In this document: in pieces, positions 1 through 6,107 of the stretch
How the letters are laid out: every line of letters begins with the position of its first letter
Position numbering within the stretch: position 1 is the stretch's first letter
DNA from: VMCP01 sp965659745
GTDB lineage: Bacteria; Bacteroidota; Bacteroidia; NS11-12g; UBA955
Direction: 5' to 3'
NCBI GenBank assembly: GCA_965659745.1
Contig: CBFHXF010000080.1
Span: 1-6,785, forward strand
Length of the DNA stretch: 6,785 nt
Position numbers and translations under genes: made by a program
The notes under the pieces: generated by a model
Database searches by the model: none
Seen by the model: the letters and a program-made list of their open reading frames with translations, nothing else
Told to the model about the DNA's origin: nothing

Positions 1-1121
1 ATGGCTTCTACTCCTTTAAAGGCGTTATCGTCGATATCGAGGTCTTTAATTTTGCTTCCCACACCCGGTAACATGCCCAAAAGGTCTTTCATGTTTCCCA
101 TTTTTTTGATCTGTTGGAGTTGGGCTAAAAAGTCTTCGAAGTCGAATTTATTTTTGGCAATTTTCTTCGCTACCCGTTCGGCTTCCTCCTGGTCGATGTT
201 CATTTGAGCCTTTTCTACCAAAGAAACCACATCGCCCATACCCAAAATACGTCCAGCCATACGATCAGGATGGAATACATCGAGTGCATCCATTTTTTCG
301 CCGCGAGACGCAAATTTGATGGGTTTGTTAACGACCGATTTTATAGATAAAGCCGCACCGCCTCGGGCATCGCCATCGAGCTTGGTAAGTACCACTCCCG
401 TAAAATCCAATACATCGTTGAAGGCTTTGGCCGTGTTAACCGCATCTTGCCCCGTCATGGAATCGACCACAAAGAGGGTTTCTATGGGATTTAACGCTTT
501 TTTAAGGGCCGCAATTTCGTTCATCATGTCGGTATCGATGGCGATACGACCGGCAGTATCGACGATAACAACGTTATAATTTTTGATTTTGGCTTCGCGT
601 ATGGCGTTTTCCGCGATTTTTACAGGATTGTTATTGTCGTTTTCGGTGTAGTACGCTACCTCGGTTTGCTCGGCCAAAACCCGCAATTGTTCACGTGCAG
701 CGGGTCGGTATACGTCGCCGGCTACGACCATCGGATTGCGTCCTTGTGCTTTGAGTAAACGCGATAATTTACCGGTAAAGGTGGTTTTACCCGATCCTTG
801 TAAACCGGCAATGAGTATAACGGCTGGCGAACCTTTGAGTTGCAACTCGCTGGTGCTACCGCCCAAAAGTTTAACGAGTTCGTCGTTAACAATTTTGGTT
901 AATTGTTGTCCGGGTGAAACCGATTTTATGACTTCGGCGCCTTTGGCTTTCGCGATAATTTCATCGGTGAACGTTTTGGCTACCTTAAAGTTAACGTCGG
1001 CGGCAATCAGGGCACGGCGTATTTCTTTGATGGTATCGGCAACGTTAGACTCGGTGATGCGGCCTTGACCTTTTAAATTTTTAAATGCTTTTTCTATTCG
1101 ACCTTGAAGCGTATCAAACAT
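1..1121 (-). CDS. ffh: Signal recognition particle GTPase Ffh (SRP54), C-terminus off window
   Basis: Ffh binds the SRP RNA and signal peptides of nascent membrane proteins. It carries ribosome complexes to the receptor FtsY at the cytoplasmic membrane and hydrolyses GTP in the process. I translated 373 residues by hand from the ATG at 1121. The N domain is about residues 1-88. The GTPase G domain follows, with P-loop GLQGSGKTT (106-114), DTAGR (188-192) and TKLDGDARGG (246-255). The signature FHPDRMAGRILGMGD spans about 283-297. The methionine-rich M domain begins near 300 and includes KKMGNMKDLLGMLPGVG. The frame is open to base 1, so roughly the last 70-80 residues of a usual ~440-450-residue Ffh are missing, including much of the RNA-binding part. 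The G5 position reads ASRGEK (271-276) where GTGEK-like sequence is more usual. The gene is divergent from metK, and a -7 box lies just before the start codon. Identification is near certain. Confidence 0.97.
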   Translation of the reverse strand, partial: MFDTLQGRIEKAFKNLKGQGRITESNVADTIKEIRRALIAADVNFKVAKTFTDEIIAKAKGAEVIKSVSPGQQLTKIVNDELVKLLGGSTSELQLKGSPAVILIAGLQGSGKTTFTGKLSRLLKAQGRNPMVVAGDVYRPAAREQLRVLAEQTEVAYYTENDNNNPVKIAENAIREAKIKNYNVVIVDTAGRIAIDTDMMNEIAALKKALNPIETLFVVDSMTGQDAVNTAKAFNDVLDFTGVVLTKLDGDARGGAALSIKSVVNKPIKFASRGEKMDALDVFHPDRMAGRILGMGDVVSLVEKAQMNIDQEEAERVAKKIAKNKFDFEDFLAQLQQIKKMGNMKDLLGMLPGVGSKIKDLDIDDNAFKGVEA

Positions 1122-1126
1122 AGGTA

Positions 1127-1134
1127 CAAAGATA
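1127..1134 (-). promoter_or_regulatory. Bacteroidota-type -7 box for ffh
   Basis: On the minus strand these bases read TATCTTTG, a full match to the Bacteroidota -7 consensus TAnnTTTG. The box ends only five bases before the ffh ATG. With the usual 4-7 base distance to the start site, transcription would begin at about 1120-1123, so the message would be leaderless or nearly so. No clear -33 TTG element is visible at the expected spacing. The box is seen directly; its activity is inferred. Confidence 0.6.
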
Positions 1135-1175
1135 GGAAATCGCAATTGGAGTTAGTCTTGTCTTTTGTTGGGTTT

Positions 1176-1278
1176 CGGGGGAAGTCTTTCAAGCCTGAGA
1201 TTTTCCGAATGATGGCGGTAAGATTTCAAGCAGGCTTATGTGAAATTTTCAGTTACCGCCGTTAGGGAATTTCCCCCG
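1176..1278. repeat. Nested inverted repeats, possible hairpin element
   Basis: Two pairs of perfect 8-base inverted arms are nested. CGGGGGAA (1176-1183) matches TTCCCCCG (1271-1278), and GGCGGTAA (1214-1221) matches TTACCGCC (1253-1260). Inside the inner pair, ATTTCA (1223-1228) can pair with TGAAAT (1241-1246) around a 12-base loop. A competing pairing exists between AAGCCTG (1191-1197) and CAGGCTT (1231-1237). The right-hand arms are themselves part of the first 27-base repeat core, so the left side looks like a broken inverted copy of that core. It could be a structured RNA, a cruciform protein site, or the remains of a small dispersed palindromic element. Confidence 0.55.
1252..1278. repeat. 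27-base repeat core, copy 1 of 3
   Basis: This core reads GTTACCGCC followed by GTTAGGGAATTTCCCCCG. It contains the 11-base dyad GGGAA-T-TTCCC at 1265-1275. It is identical to copy 2. The 43 bases that follow (1279-1321) match the 43 bases after copy 2 at 25 positions, which points to tandem duplication of a 70-base unit. Confidence 0.9.
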
Positions 1279-1321
1279 GATAAGAGCTAAGCGTATCTGC
1301 TATTAGTATTAAAATTGGGTG

Positions 1322-1348
1322 GTTACCGCCGTTAGGGAATTTCCCCCG
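1322..1348. repeat. 27-base repeat core, copy 2 of 3
   Basis: All 27 bases are identical to copy 1, and it begins exactly 70 bases after it. The dyad GGGAATTTCCC lies at 1335-1345. The bases after the core are diverged from those after copy 1 (25 of 43 identical), so the core has been conserved far better than the rest of the unit. Confidence 0.9.
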
Positions 1349-1391
1349 AAAAGGGGCTAAGGGTGTGGGATTGTAAAATCGAAATAGGATA

Positions 1392-1418
1392 GTTACAGCC
1401 GTTAGGGAATTTCCCCCG
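1392..1418. repeat. 27-base repeat core, copy 3 of 3
   Basis: This copy begins exactly 70 bases after copy 2 and differs from it at one base (GTTACAGCC in place of GTTACCGCC). The dyad is intact at 1405-1415. It ends 76 bases before the metK -7 box. Beyond the first few bases, the sequence downstream shows little resemblance to the other units. Confidence 0.88.
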
Positions 1419-1494
1419 AAAGGTTGGTGGTAAAAAAAATAGGGCCGTCTACCAAATCCGTGGGCCGTTTCTCAAGAAATCGGTATGCACGTTG

Positions 1495-1502
1495 TATATT
1501 TG
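1495..1502 (+). promoter_or_regulatory. Bacteroidota-type -7 box for metK
   Basis: The bases read TATATTTG and fit TAnnTTTG fully. Transcription would start near 1507-1509, giving a leader of about a dozen bases before the ATG at 1521. This placement decides the metK start, because the upstream in-frame ATG at 1485 lies before the promoter box and would not be in the message. No convincing -33 TTG is seen. The region before the ATG is A/T-rich without a Shine-Dalgarno sequence. Confidence 0.6.
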
Positions 1503-1520
1503 AAAAAAATATTAAAATAC

Positions 1521-2816
1521 ATGGCATATTTCTTTACATCTGAATCTGTATCTGAAGGGCATCCTGATAAAGTGGCCGATCAAATTTCTGACGCACTGAT
1601 TGACCATTTTTTGGCGTACGATGCGAGCAGTAAGGTAGCTTGTGAAACATTGGTCACTACCGGTCAAGTAGTATTAGCAGGAGAAGTTAAATCTAAAGCA
1701 TATCTCGATGTGCAAAGCATAGCGCGTGAAGTCATTACACGTATCGGCTATACCAAAAGTGAATATATGTTTGAAGCCAACTCATGTGGGGTTTTGAGCG
1801 CTATTCACGAGCAAAGTCCCGATATCAACCAAGGGGTTGAGCGCAGCAATCCTGAAGAGCAGGGAGCGGGCGACCAGGGTATGATGTTTGGTTATGCCAC
1901 CAACGAATCGGATACCTATATGCCGATGCCCTTGATGTTGGCGCATTTGTTGTTGCAAGAATTGGCAGAATTACGCCGTGAAGGCAAAGAAATTGGCTAT
2001 TTACGTCCGGATTCTAAGAGTCAGGTGACTATGGAATATTCCGATGATCACAAGCCTTTGCGTATCGATACGATTGTAATTTCGACTCAGCACGACGATT
2101 TTATTAAGCCCGAAAACGACAGTAAAGAAGCTCAAAATAAGGCAGATGATGCTATTTTGGCTAAAATCGCTGCCGATATCGTGAATATTTTGATTCCACG
2201 TGTTAAAGCAAAATTAGACAGCCGTTTGCATTTCTTATTTGATACCGAAATCACCTACCATATCAATCCTACAGGAAAATTCGTAATTGGAGGTCCTCAC
2301 GGAGATACCGGTTTAACCGGTCGTAAAATCATCGTAGATACCTACGGAGGTTGGGGTGCCCATGGTGGAGGTGCTTTTTCTGGTAAAGATCCTAGTAAGG
2401 TAGACCGCAGTGCGGCGTATGCTACGCGACATATTGCGAAAAATATTGTAGCGGCAGGTTTGTGCGACCGTGCTTTGGTTCAGGTTTCGTATGCGATTGG
2501 TGTAGCGCAACCGGTAGGTTTGTACGTTGATACGTATGGAACGGCTAAAGTGAGCATGAGCGACGGTGAAATCGCGAAGGTAATTAAAGGCATGCCTGAG
2601 TTTGATTTACGTCCGTATTTCATTGAGCAGCGCTTCAATTTACGTACGCCTATTTATTTGGAATCGGCGGCTTATGGACATATGGGTAGAACCTGTGAAA
2701 CGGTAACCAAGGTGTTTAATAAGAATAAAGACAATGAGTTGTCGGTTACCGTTAAATTATTCCCTTGGGAAGAATTGAACGCCGTTGCTGCTGTGAAGCA
2801 AGCGTTTGGAATTTAA
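1521..2816 (+). CDS. metK: S-adenosylmethionine synthase (methionine adenosyltransferase)
   Basis: MetK joins methionine and ATP to form S-adenosylmethionine, releasing phosphate and pyrophosphate, in the cytoplasm as a homotetramer. It supplies the main methyl donor. The 431-residue protein begins MAYFFTSESVSEGHPDK, with the N-terminal ATP-binding GHPDK at residues 13-17. Family signature 1, GAGDQGMMFGYA, is at 115-126, and signature 2, GGGAFSGKD, is at 282-290, followed by DRSAAY. The protein is complete through the C-terminal domain, which ends near LNAVAAVKQAFGI. I chose the ATG at 1521 over the in-frame ATG at 1485 because homologues start at MxYxFTSESV and because a -7 box lies between the two ATGs. 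The length is at the long end for the family (about 385-430). glmS follows 53 bases downstream on the same strand with no terminator between. Confidence 0.97.
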   Translation: MAYFFTSESVSEGHPDKVADQISDALIDHFLAYDASSKVACETLVTTGQVVLAGEVKSKAYLDVQSIAREVITRIGYTKSEYMFEANSCGVLSAIHEQSPDINQGVERSNPEEQGAGDQGMMFGYATNESDTYMPMPLMLAHLLLQELAELRREGKEIGYLRPDSKSQVTMEYSDDHKPLRIDTIVISTQHDDFIKPENDSKEAQNKADDAILAKIAADIVNILIPRVKAKLDSRLHFLFDTEITYHINPTGKFVIGGPHGDTGLTGRKIIVDTYGGWGAHGGGAFSGKDPSKVDRSAAYATRHIAKNIVAAGLCDRALVQVSYAIGVAQPVGLYVDTYGTAKVSMSDGEIAKVIKGMPEFDLRPYFIEQRFNLRTPIYLESAAYGHMGRTCETVTKVFNKNKDNELSVTVKLFPWEELNAVAAVKQAFGI

Positions 2817-2869
2817 AGGGAATCTCTGATTTACAAATTATTAAGATTAAAAACGATAGACAATAAAAC

Positions 2870-4711
2870 ATGTGTGGAATAGTTGCATATATTGGAAATA
2901 AAGAGGCTTATCCTATAGTAGTTAAGGGATTGAAGCGTTTGGAATACCGCGGGTACGACAGTGCCGGCGTGGCTTTGATGAACGGTGATTTACGGGTTTT
3001 TAAGACCAAGGGTAAGGTATCGGATTTGGAAAAAGCGACCAAAGACGCAGATGTTTCTGGCACTATAGGTATGGGACATACCCGTTGGGCAACCCATGGA
3101 GAGCCCAATGACGCCAATGCGCATCCCCACTTGAGTTTATCGGGTAAAGTGAGCATCATTCACAATGGAATTATTGAAAATTATGCTACGTTAAAGGAAG
3201 GTTTGGAACAACGCGGACATACGTTCAAGAGCGAAACAGACACGGAGGTTTTGGCGCATCTAATTGAAGATGTGATGATCAATGCCGGTTTGTCTTTGGC
3301 CGATGCGGTTCGCGCTTCTTTGAAGCAAGTGGTGGGGGCATATGCGATTGTTATTTTATCGAAAGACAATCCGGAACACCTCATCGCTGCGAGAAAAGGA
3401 AGTCCCTTAGTGGTGGGTATTGGATCGGAAGCGGGAGAATATTTCTTTGCCTCTGATGCCACTCCTTTGGCGGAATATACCAAAAAGGTCATTTACATGA
3501 AAGACGGTGAAATTGCCATCGTAGAAAACAAGGAAATGATTGTGAAAAACATCGACAATGTGGTACAGGTACCTTACGTACACGAATTGGAGATGAATTT
3601 AGAGATGCTGGAGAAAGGCGGTTACGATCATTTTATGTTGAAGGAAATCTACGAACAGCCGCGCTCTATTTATGACAGTTACCGAGGTCGATTCAATGCG
3701 TCGACCGGTACCTTTCACATGCGCAGTTTGGAAGAATATTCCGAGCAATTGGCAAAAATTAAGCGTTTGATTTTGATTGGTTGTGGTACGAGTTGGCATG
3801 CCGGATTGGTGGCGGAGTATTTATTTGAAGATTTTGCCCGTTTGCCGGTGGAGGTAGAATATGCATCGGAGTTTCGATATAGAAATCCGGTTTTATTTTC
3901 CGATGACTTGGTGATGGCTATTTCTCAAAGTGGAGAAACAGCCGATACCTTGGCGGCGATGGATTTGGCCAAGCGCAAAAGTGCTACGGTTTTTGGGGTT
4001 TGTAATGTGGTAGGAAGCAGTATTCCTCGTTTGAGCGATGCAGGTGCTTACACGCATGCGGGTCCTGAAATCGGAGTAGCCAGTACCAAGGCCTTTACCA
4101 GCCAAGTTACGGTATTAACGTTATTGGCATTGGGTATTGCGAAGGCTCGTAAGACGATGAGCGATAAAGAAATTTCAAAAGTGATGTCGGCTTTGGAAGA
4201 AATTCCAGAGAAAATAGAAAAGGCATTGTTGTTGAACGACGAGATCGTGAAATTGGCGGAAACCTATAAAGATTCTAGGAATTTCTTGTATTTAGGTCGC
4301 GGTTACAATTTCCCGGTGGCCTTAGAAGGCGCTTTGAAGCTAAAAGAGATCAGTTATATTCACGCGGAGGGATATCCTGCTGCAGAAATGAAACACGGTC
4401 CGATAGCCTTGATAGATGCCGATATGCCGGTGGTGGTAATTGCTACGAACAGCGAACACTACGAGAAGGTGGTGAGCAATATTCAAGAGGTAAAGGCGCG
4501 CAAAGGCAAGGTAATAGCGGTGGTAAGCGAAGGCAATACAGGATTAGACAAGTTGGTAGACCATGTAATTCAGGTGCCTGAAACCATGGAAGCATTAAGT
4601 CCGTTGGTTAACACCATTCCCCTGCAGTTATTGAGTTACCATATTGCGGTAATGCGCGGTTGCAACGTTGACCAGCCAAGGAATTTGGCGAAGAGCGTTA
4701 CGGTGGAGTAA
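2870..4711 (+). CDS. glmS: Glutamine--fructose-6-phosphate aminotransferase (isomerizing)
   Basis: GlmS makes glucosamine-6-phosphate from fructose-6-phosphate and glutamine. This is the first committed step towards UDP-GlcNAc, peptidoglycan and lipopolysaccharide. The 613 residues are full length (the E. coli enzyme has 609). The N-terminal class II glutaminase domain starts MCGIVAYIG, with Cys2 as nucleophile after Met removal, then YRGYDSAG (26-33), GHTRWATHG (69-77), HNGIIENY (98-105) and SETDTEV (121-127). Two SIS sugar-isomerase domains follow: CGTSWHAG (305-312), SQSGETADT (352-360), STKAFTSQ (405-412) and KEISYIHAEGYPAAEMKHGP (492-511). The C-terminal DQPRNLAKSVTVE (601-613) carries the lysine equivalent to E. 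coli Lys603. No -7 box is seen in the 53 bases after metK, so co-transcription is likely. The start region is A-rich with no Shine-Dalgarno sequence. A terminator follows 20 bases after the stop. The gap upstream is too short for a glmS ribozyme. Confidence 0.98.
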   Translation: MCGIVAYIGNKEAYPIVVKGLKRLEYRGYDSAGVALMNGDLRVFKTKGKVSDLEKATKDADVSGTIGMGHTRWATHGEPNDANAHPHLSLSGKVSIIHNGIIENYATLKEGLEQRGHTFKSETDTEVLAHLIEDVMINAGLSLADAVRASLKQVVGAYAIVILSKDNPEHLIAARKGSPLVVGIGSEAGEYFFASDATPLAEYTKKVIYMKDGEIAIVENKEMIVKNIDNVVQVPYVHELEMNLEMLEKGGYDHFMLKEIYEQPRSIYDSYRGRFNASTGTFHMRSLEEYSEQLAKIKRLILIGCGTSWHAGLVAEYLFEDFARLPVEVEYASEFRYRNPVLFSDDLVMAISQSGETADTLAAMDLAKRKSATVFGVCNVVGSSIPRLSDAGAYTHAGPEIGVASTKAFTSQVTVLTLLALGIAKARKTMSDKEISKVMSALEEIPEKIEKALLLNDEIVKLAETYKDSRNFLYLGRGYNFPVALEGALKLKEISYIHAEGYPAAEMKHGPIALIDADMPVVVIATNSEHYEKVVSNIQEVKARKGKVIAVVSEGNTGLDKLVDHVIQVPETMEALSPLVNTIPLQLLSYHIAVMRGCNVDQPRNLAKSVTVE

Positions 4712-4731
4712 TTGCACAATATTAATTAGAT

Positions 4732-4769
4732 AAATCCCAATGCACCTTGAAGGAGCATTGGGATTTTTT
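4732..4769 (+). terminator. Intrinsic terminator after glmS
   Basis: A perfect 12-base-pair stem joins AAATCCCAATGC (4732-4743) to GCATTGGGATTT (4755-4766). Inside it, CCT and AGG can add three more pairs around a TGA loop after one A-A mismatch. A run of six T follows on the plus strand (4764-4769). This ends the metK-glmS transcript. On the minus strand the tail after the stem reads only TTTATCTA, so it would be a weaker terminator for the converging sugar dehydrogenase gene, whose stop is at 4787. Confidence 0.9.
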
Positions 4770-4786
4770 ATTAATAAAAGTTTGTA

Positions 4787-6040
4787 CTATTTTTTGTCGA
4801 TTTTGTAGAGTCTTCCGGCATCGGTAACGGCGTAAAGTGCACCGTCTGTTCCTTGGGTGACGTCGCGGAAGCGTTGGTTTTCTTTTGCGAGTAATCGCTC
4901 TTCTCCCAATACGGTATTATTGGATATGTGTAAGCGGGCAATGTGGGTTCCGCCTAATGCTCCAATGAATAAGTTATTTTGCCATTCGGGAACTTTGTTT
5001 CCTTTGTAAAAGGTCATTCCGCTTGGAGAAATGGCAGGATCCCAATAATAAACGGGCTGTTCCATGTTTTCTTTTTGTTGGATACCATCGCCTACTTTTT
5101 GTCCGCTATACTCGATTCCATAGGTGATGATCGGCCATCCGTAATTTTTTCCAGGATTGAGTAAATTGATTTCATCGCCGGCTTTTGGACCGAATTCGCC
5201 GAGCCAGATATCGCCGGTAACGGGGTGTACGGCTAATCCTTGTGGATTTCGGTGTCCCATAGTAAATAACTCGCTTAAAGCGCCGTTACCGCTAAATTGG
5301 GGATTGTCGGCCGCGGCTGTGCCGTCGGTAGTAATGCGTATTACTTTTCCTAAGCTGCTGGATACGTCTTGGGCTTTCATTCGGATGCCGGCATCAGAAC
5401 GTTCGCCGATACTCACTAAAAGGTGTCTGGTTTTATCCATAACTATTCGCGCTCCAAAGTGCAAGTTGCCGTTATAGGGCGTATTGGAGCGATAAATAAC
5501 GGTTGCAGATTCCATAGCGTCTTCGCTTTCAGAAAGTCGGCCTTTCGCCACGGAGGTAATACTTCCACCGCTTACATTTTCGGCAAATGCCCAATATACC
5601 ATTCTGTTATTGGCGAAATCGGGATCTACACATAATCCCAATAATCCGCCTTGACCTGAGGCAATAACGGCGGGAATATTGGTAATGGTACCGTTGAGTT
5701 CTCCTTCAGGAGTAAGAATTTTCATGCTACCGCCTTTTTCGGTGATGAGTAATTTTCCATTGGGCAATGCGGCAATTCCCCATGGGTTTTTAAGGGTATT
5801 ATTGATAACACTGAAGGTATATTCGGTTTTGGTAGTGAGGCTCCCCACGCGGGTTTGTCCGGCAAAAGCCGCCGCATAGTTGGTAACGGAAGCTCGGGTT
5901 TCAACCGGAGGACCGAGTTCTAACACCACCGTAGTATCTTTTGCTTGAGGGGGTAACTGGGGCGGTTCTGATTTTTTACAAGAAAAAATTGCGGTAGCCG
6001 AGGTTATTATTACCAGGGTTGAGATTGCGGTGTATTTCAT
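4787..6040 (-). CDS. PQQ-dependent aldose sugar dehydrogenase-like lipoprotein
   Basis: The protein belongs to the glucose/sorbosone dehydrogenase family of six-bladed beta-propellers (soluble PQQ glucose dehydrogenase and the E. coli aldose dehydrogenase YliI/Asd). These oxidise sugars with pyrroloquinoline quinone and calcium outside the cytoplasm. The 417 residues start with a hydrophobic signal ending in the lipobox IFSC, so Cys21 is the probable lipid-attached residue, followed by a proline-rich linker. Family landmarks come in the expected order: LKNPWGIAALPNGKLLITEKGG (83-104, start of the first blade), GQGGLLGLCVDPDF (129-142), NLHFGAR (192-198, His194 the likely catalytic base), GHRNPQGLAVHP (262-273), GEFGPKAGDEINLL (281-294), GKNYGWP (297-303) and RFRDVTQGTDGALY (390-403). 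No obvious truncation or frameshift. No PQQ synthesis gene lies nearby, so the cofactor would have to be imported or made elsewhere. The substrate cannot be read from sequence. The gene lies 67 bases downstream of the NERD gene but has its own -7 box. Confidence 0.92.
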   Translation of the reverse strand: MKYTAISTLVIITSATAIFSCKKSEPPQLPPQAKDTTVVLELGPPVETRASVTNYAAAFAGQTRVGSLTTKTEYTFSVINNTLKNPWGIAALPNGKLLITEKGGSMKILTPEGELNGTITNIPAVIASGQGGLLGLCVDPDFANNRMVYWAFAENVSGGSITSVAKGRLSESEDAMESATVIYRSNTPYNGNLHFGARIVMDKTRHLLVSIGERSDAGIRMKAQDVSSSLGKVIRITTDGTAAADNPQFSGNGALSELFTMGHRNPQGLAVHPVTGDIWLGEFGPKAGDEINLLNPGKNYGWPIITYGIEYSGQKVGDGIQQKENMEQPVYYWDPAISPSGMTFYKGNKVPEWQNNLFIGALGGTHIARLHISNNTVLGEERLLAKENQRFRDVTQGTDGALYAVTDAGRLYKIDKK

Positions 6041-6047
6041 GATGCTC

Positions 6048-6055
6048 CAAATCTA
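6048..6055 (-). promoter_or_regulatory. Bacteroidota-type -7 box for the sugar dehydrogenase gene
   Basis: On the minus strand the bases read TAGATTTG, matching TAnnTTTG. The box ends seven bases before the ATG at 6040, so the predicted transcript start (about 6041-6044) would leave almost no leader. A GGAG sits four bases before the ATG (6044-6047 on the plus strand) and could instead act as a Shine-Dalgarno sequence in a longer transcript coming from the NERD gene. No -33 TTG is evident. Confidence 0.5.
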
Positions 6056-6107
6056 CCGAAGTACCGCGGGTATTGTTGAGGGAGAATGTAAAAGGGATGT
6101 AAAGATT

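Larger units (their letters stand above)
1122..1520. other. Non-coding divergent region between ffh and metK
   Basis: This 399-base gap contains no convincing reading frame on either strand. From left to right it holds the ffh -7 box, a nested inverted-repeat element (1176-1278), three 27-base repeat cores at 70-base spacing (1252-1418), a pair of GGGCCGT direct repeats (1442 and 1462) and the metK -7 box (1495-1502). I looked for a SAM-binding riboswitch upstream of metK and recognised none. The gap is long for two divergent housekeeping genes and most of it is taken up by repeats. Confidence 0.8.

Noticed and set aside
736..1068. Plus-strand open frame of 110 codons opposite ffh, and similar frames at 1-207 and 316-579
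   Set aside because: The minus-strand frame encodes an unmistakable Ffh with intact GTPase motifs, so the plus-strand frames are shadows with no recognisable protein.
1252..1418. CRISPR array suggested by three regularly spaced repeats
   Set aside because: The intervening 43-base stretches after copies 1 and 2 are related to each other (25 of 43 identical), unlike true spacers. There are only three copies, the 70-base period is longer than usual, and no cas gene is present.
1122..1520. SAM riboswitch upstream of metK
   Set aside because: No recognised SAM-I, SAM-II or related core was seen, and the predicted metK transcript starts at about 1507, leaving too short a leader to hold one.
2817..2869. 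glmS ribozyme upstream of glmS
   Set aside because: The gap of 53 bases is too short for the roughly 150-base ribozyme, which is mainly known from Gram-positive bacteria, and no matching core is visible.
5157..5477. Plus-strand open frames opposite the sugar dehydrogenase gene
   Set aside because: They overlap a well-conserved propeller protein on the minus strand and show no recognisable domain or start signal.
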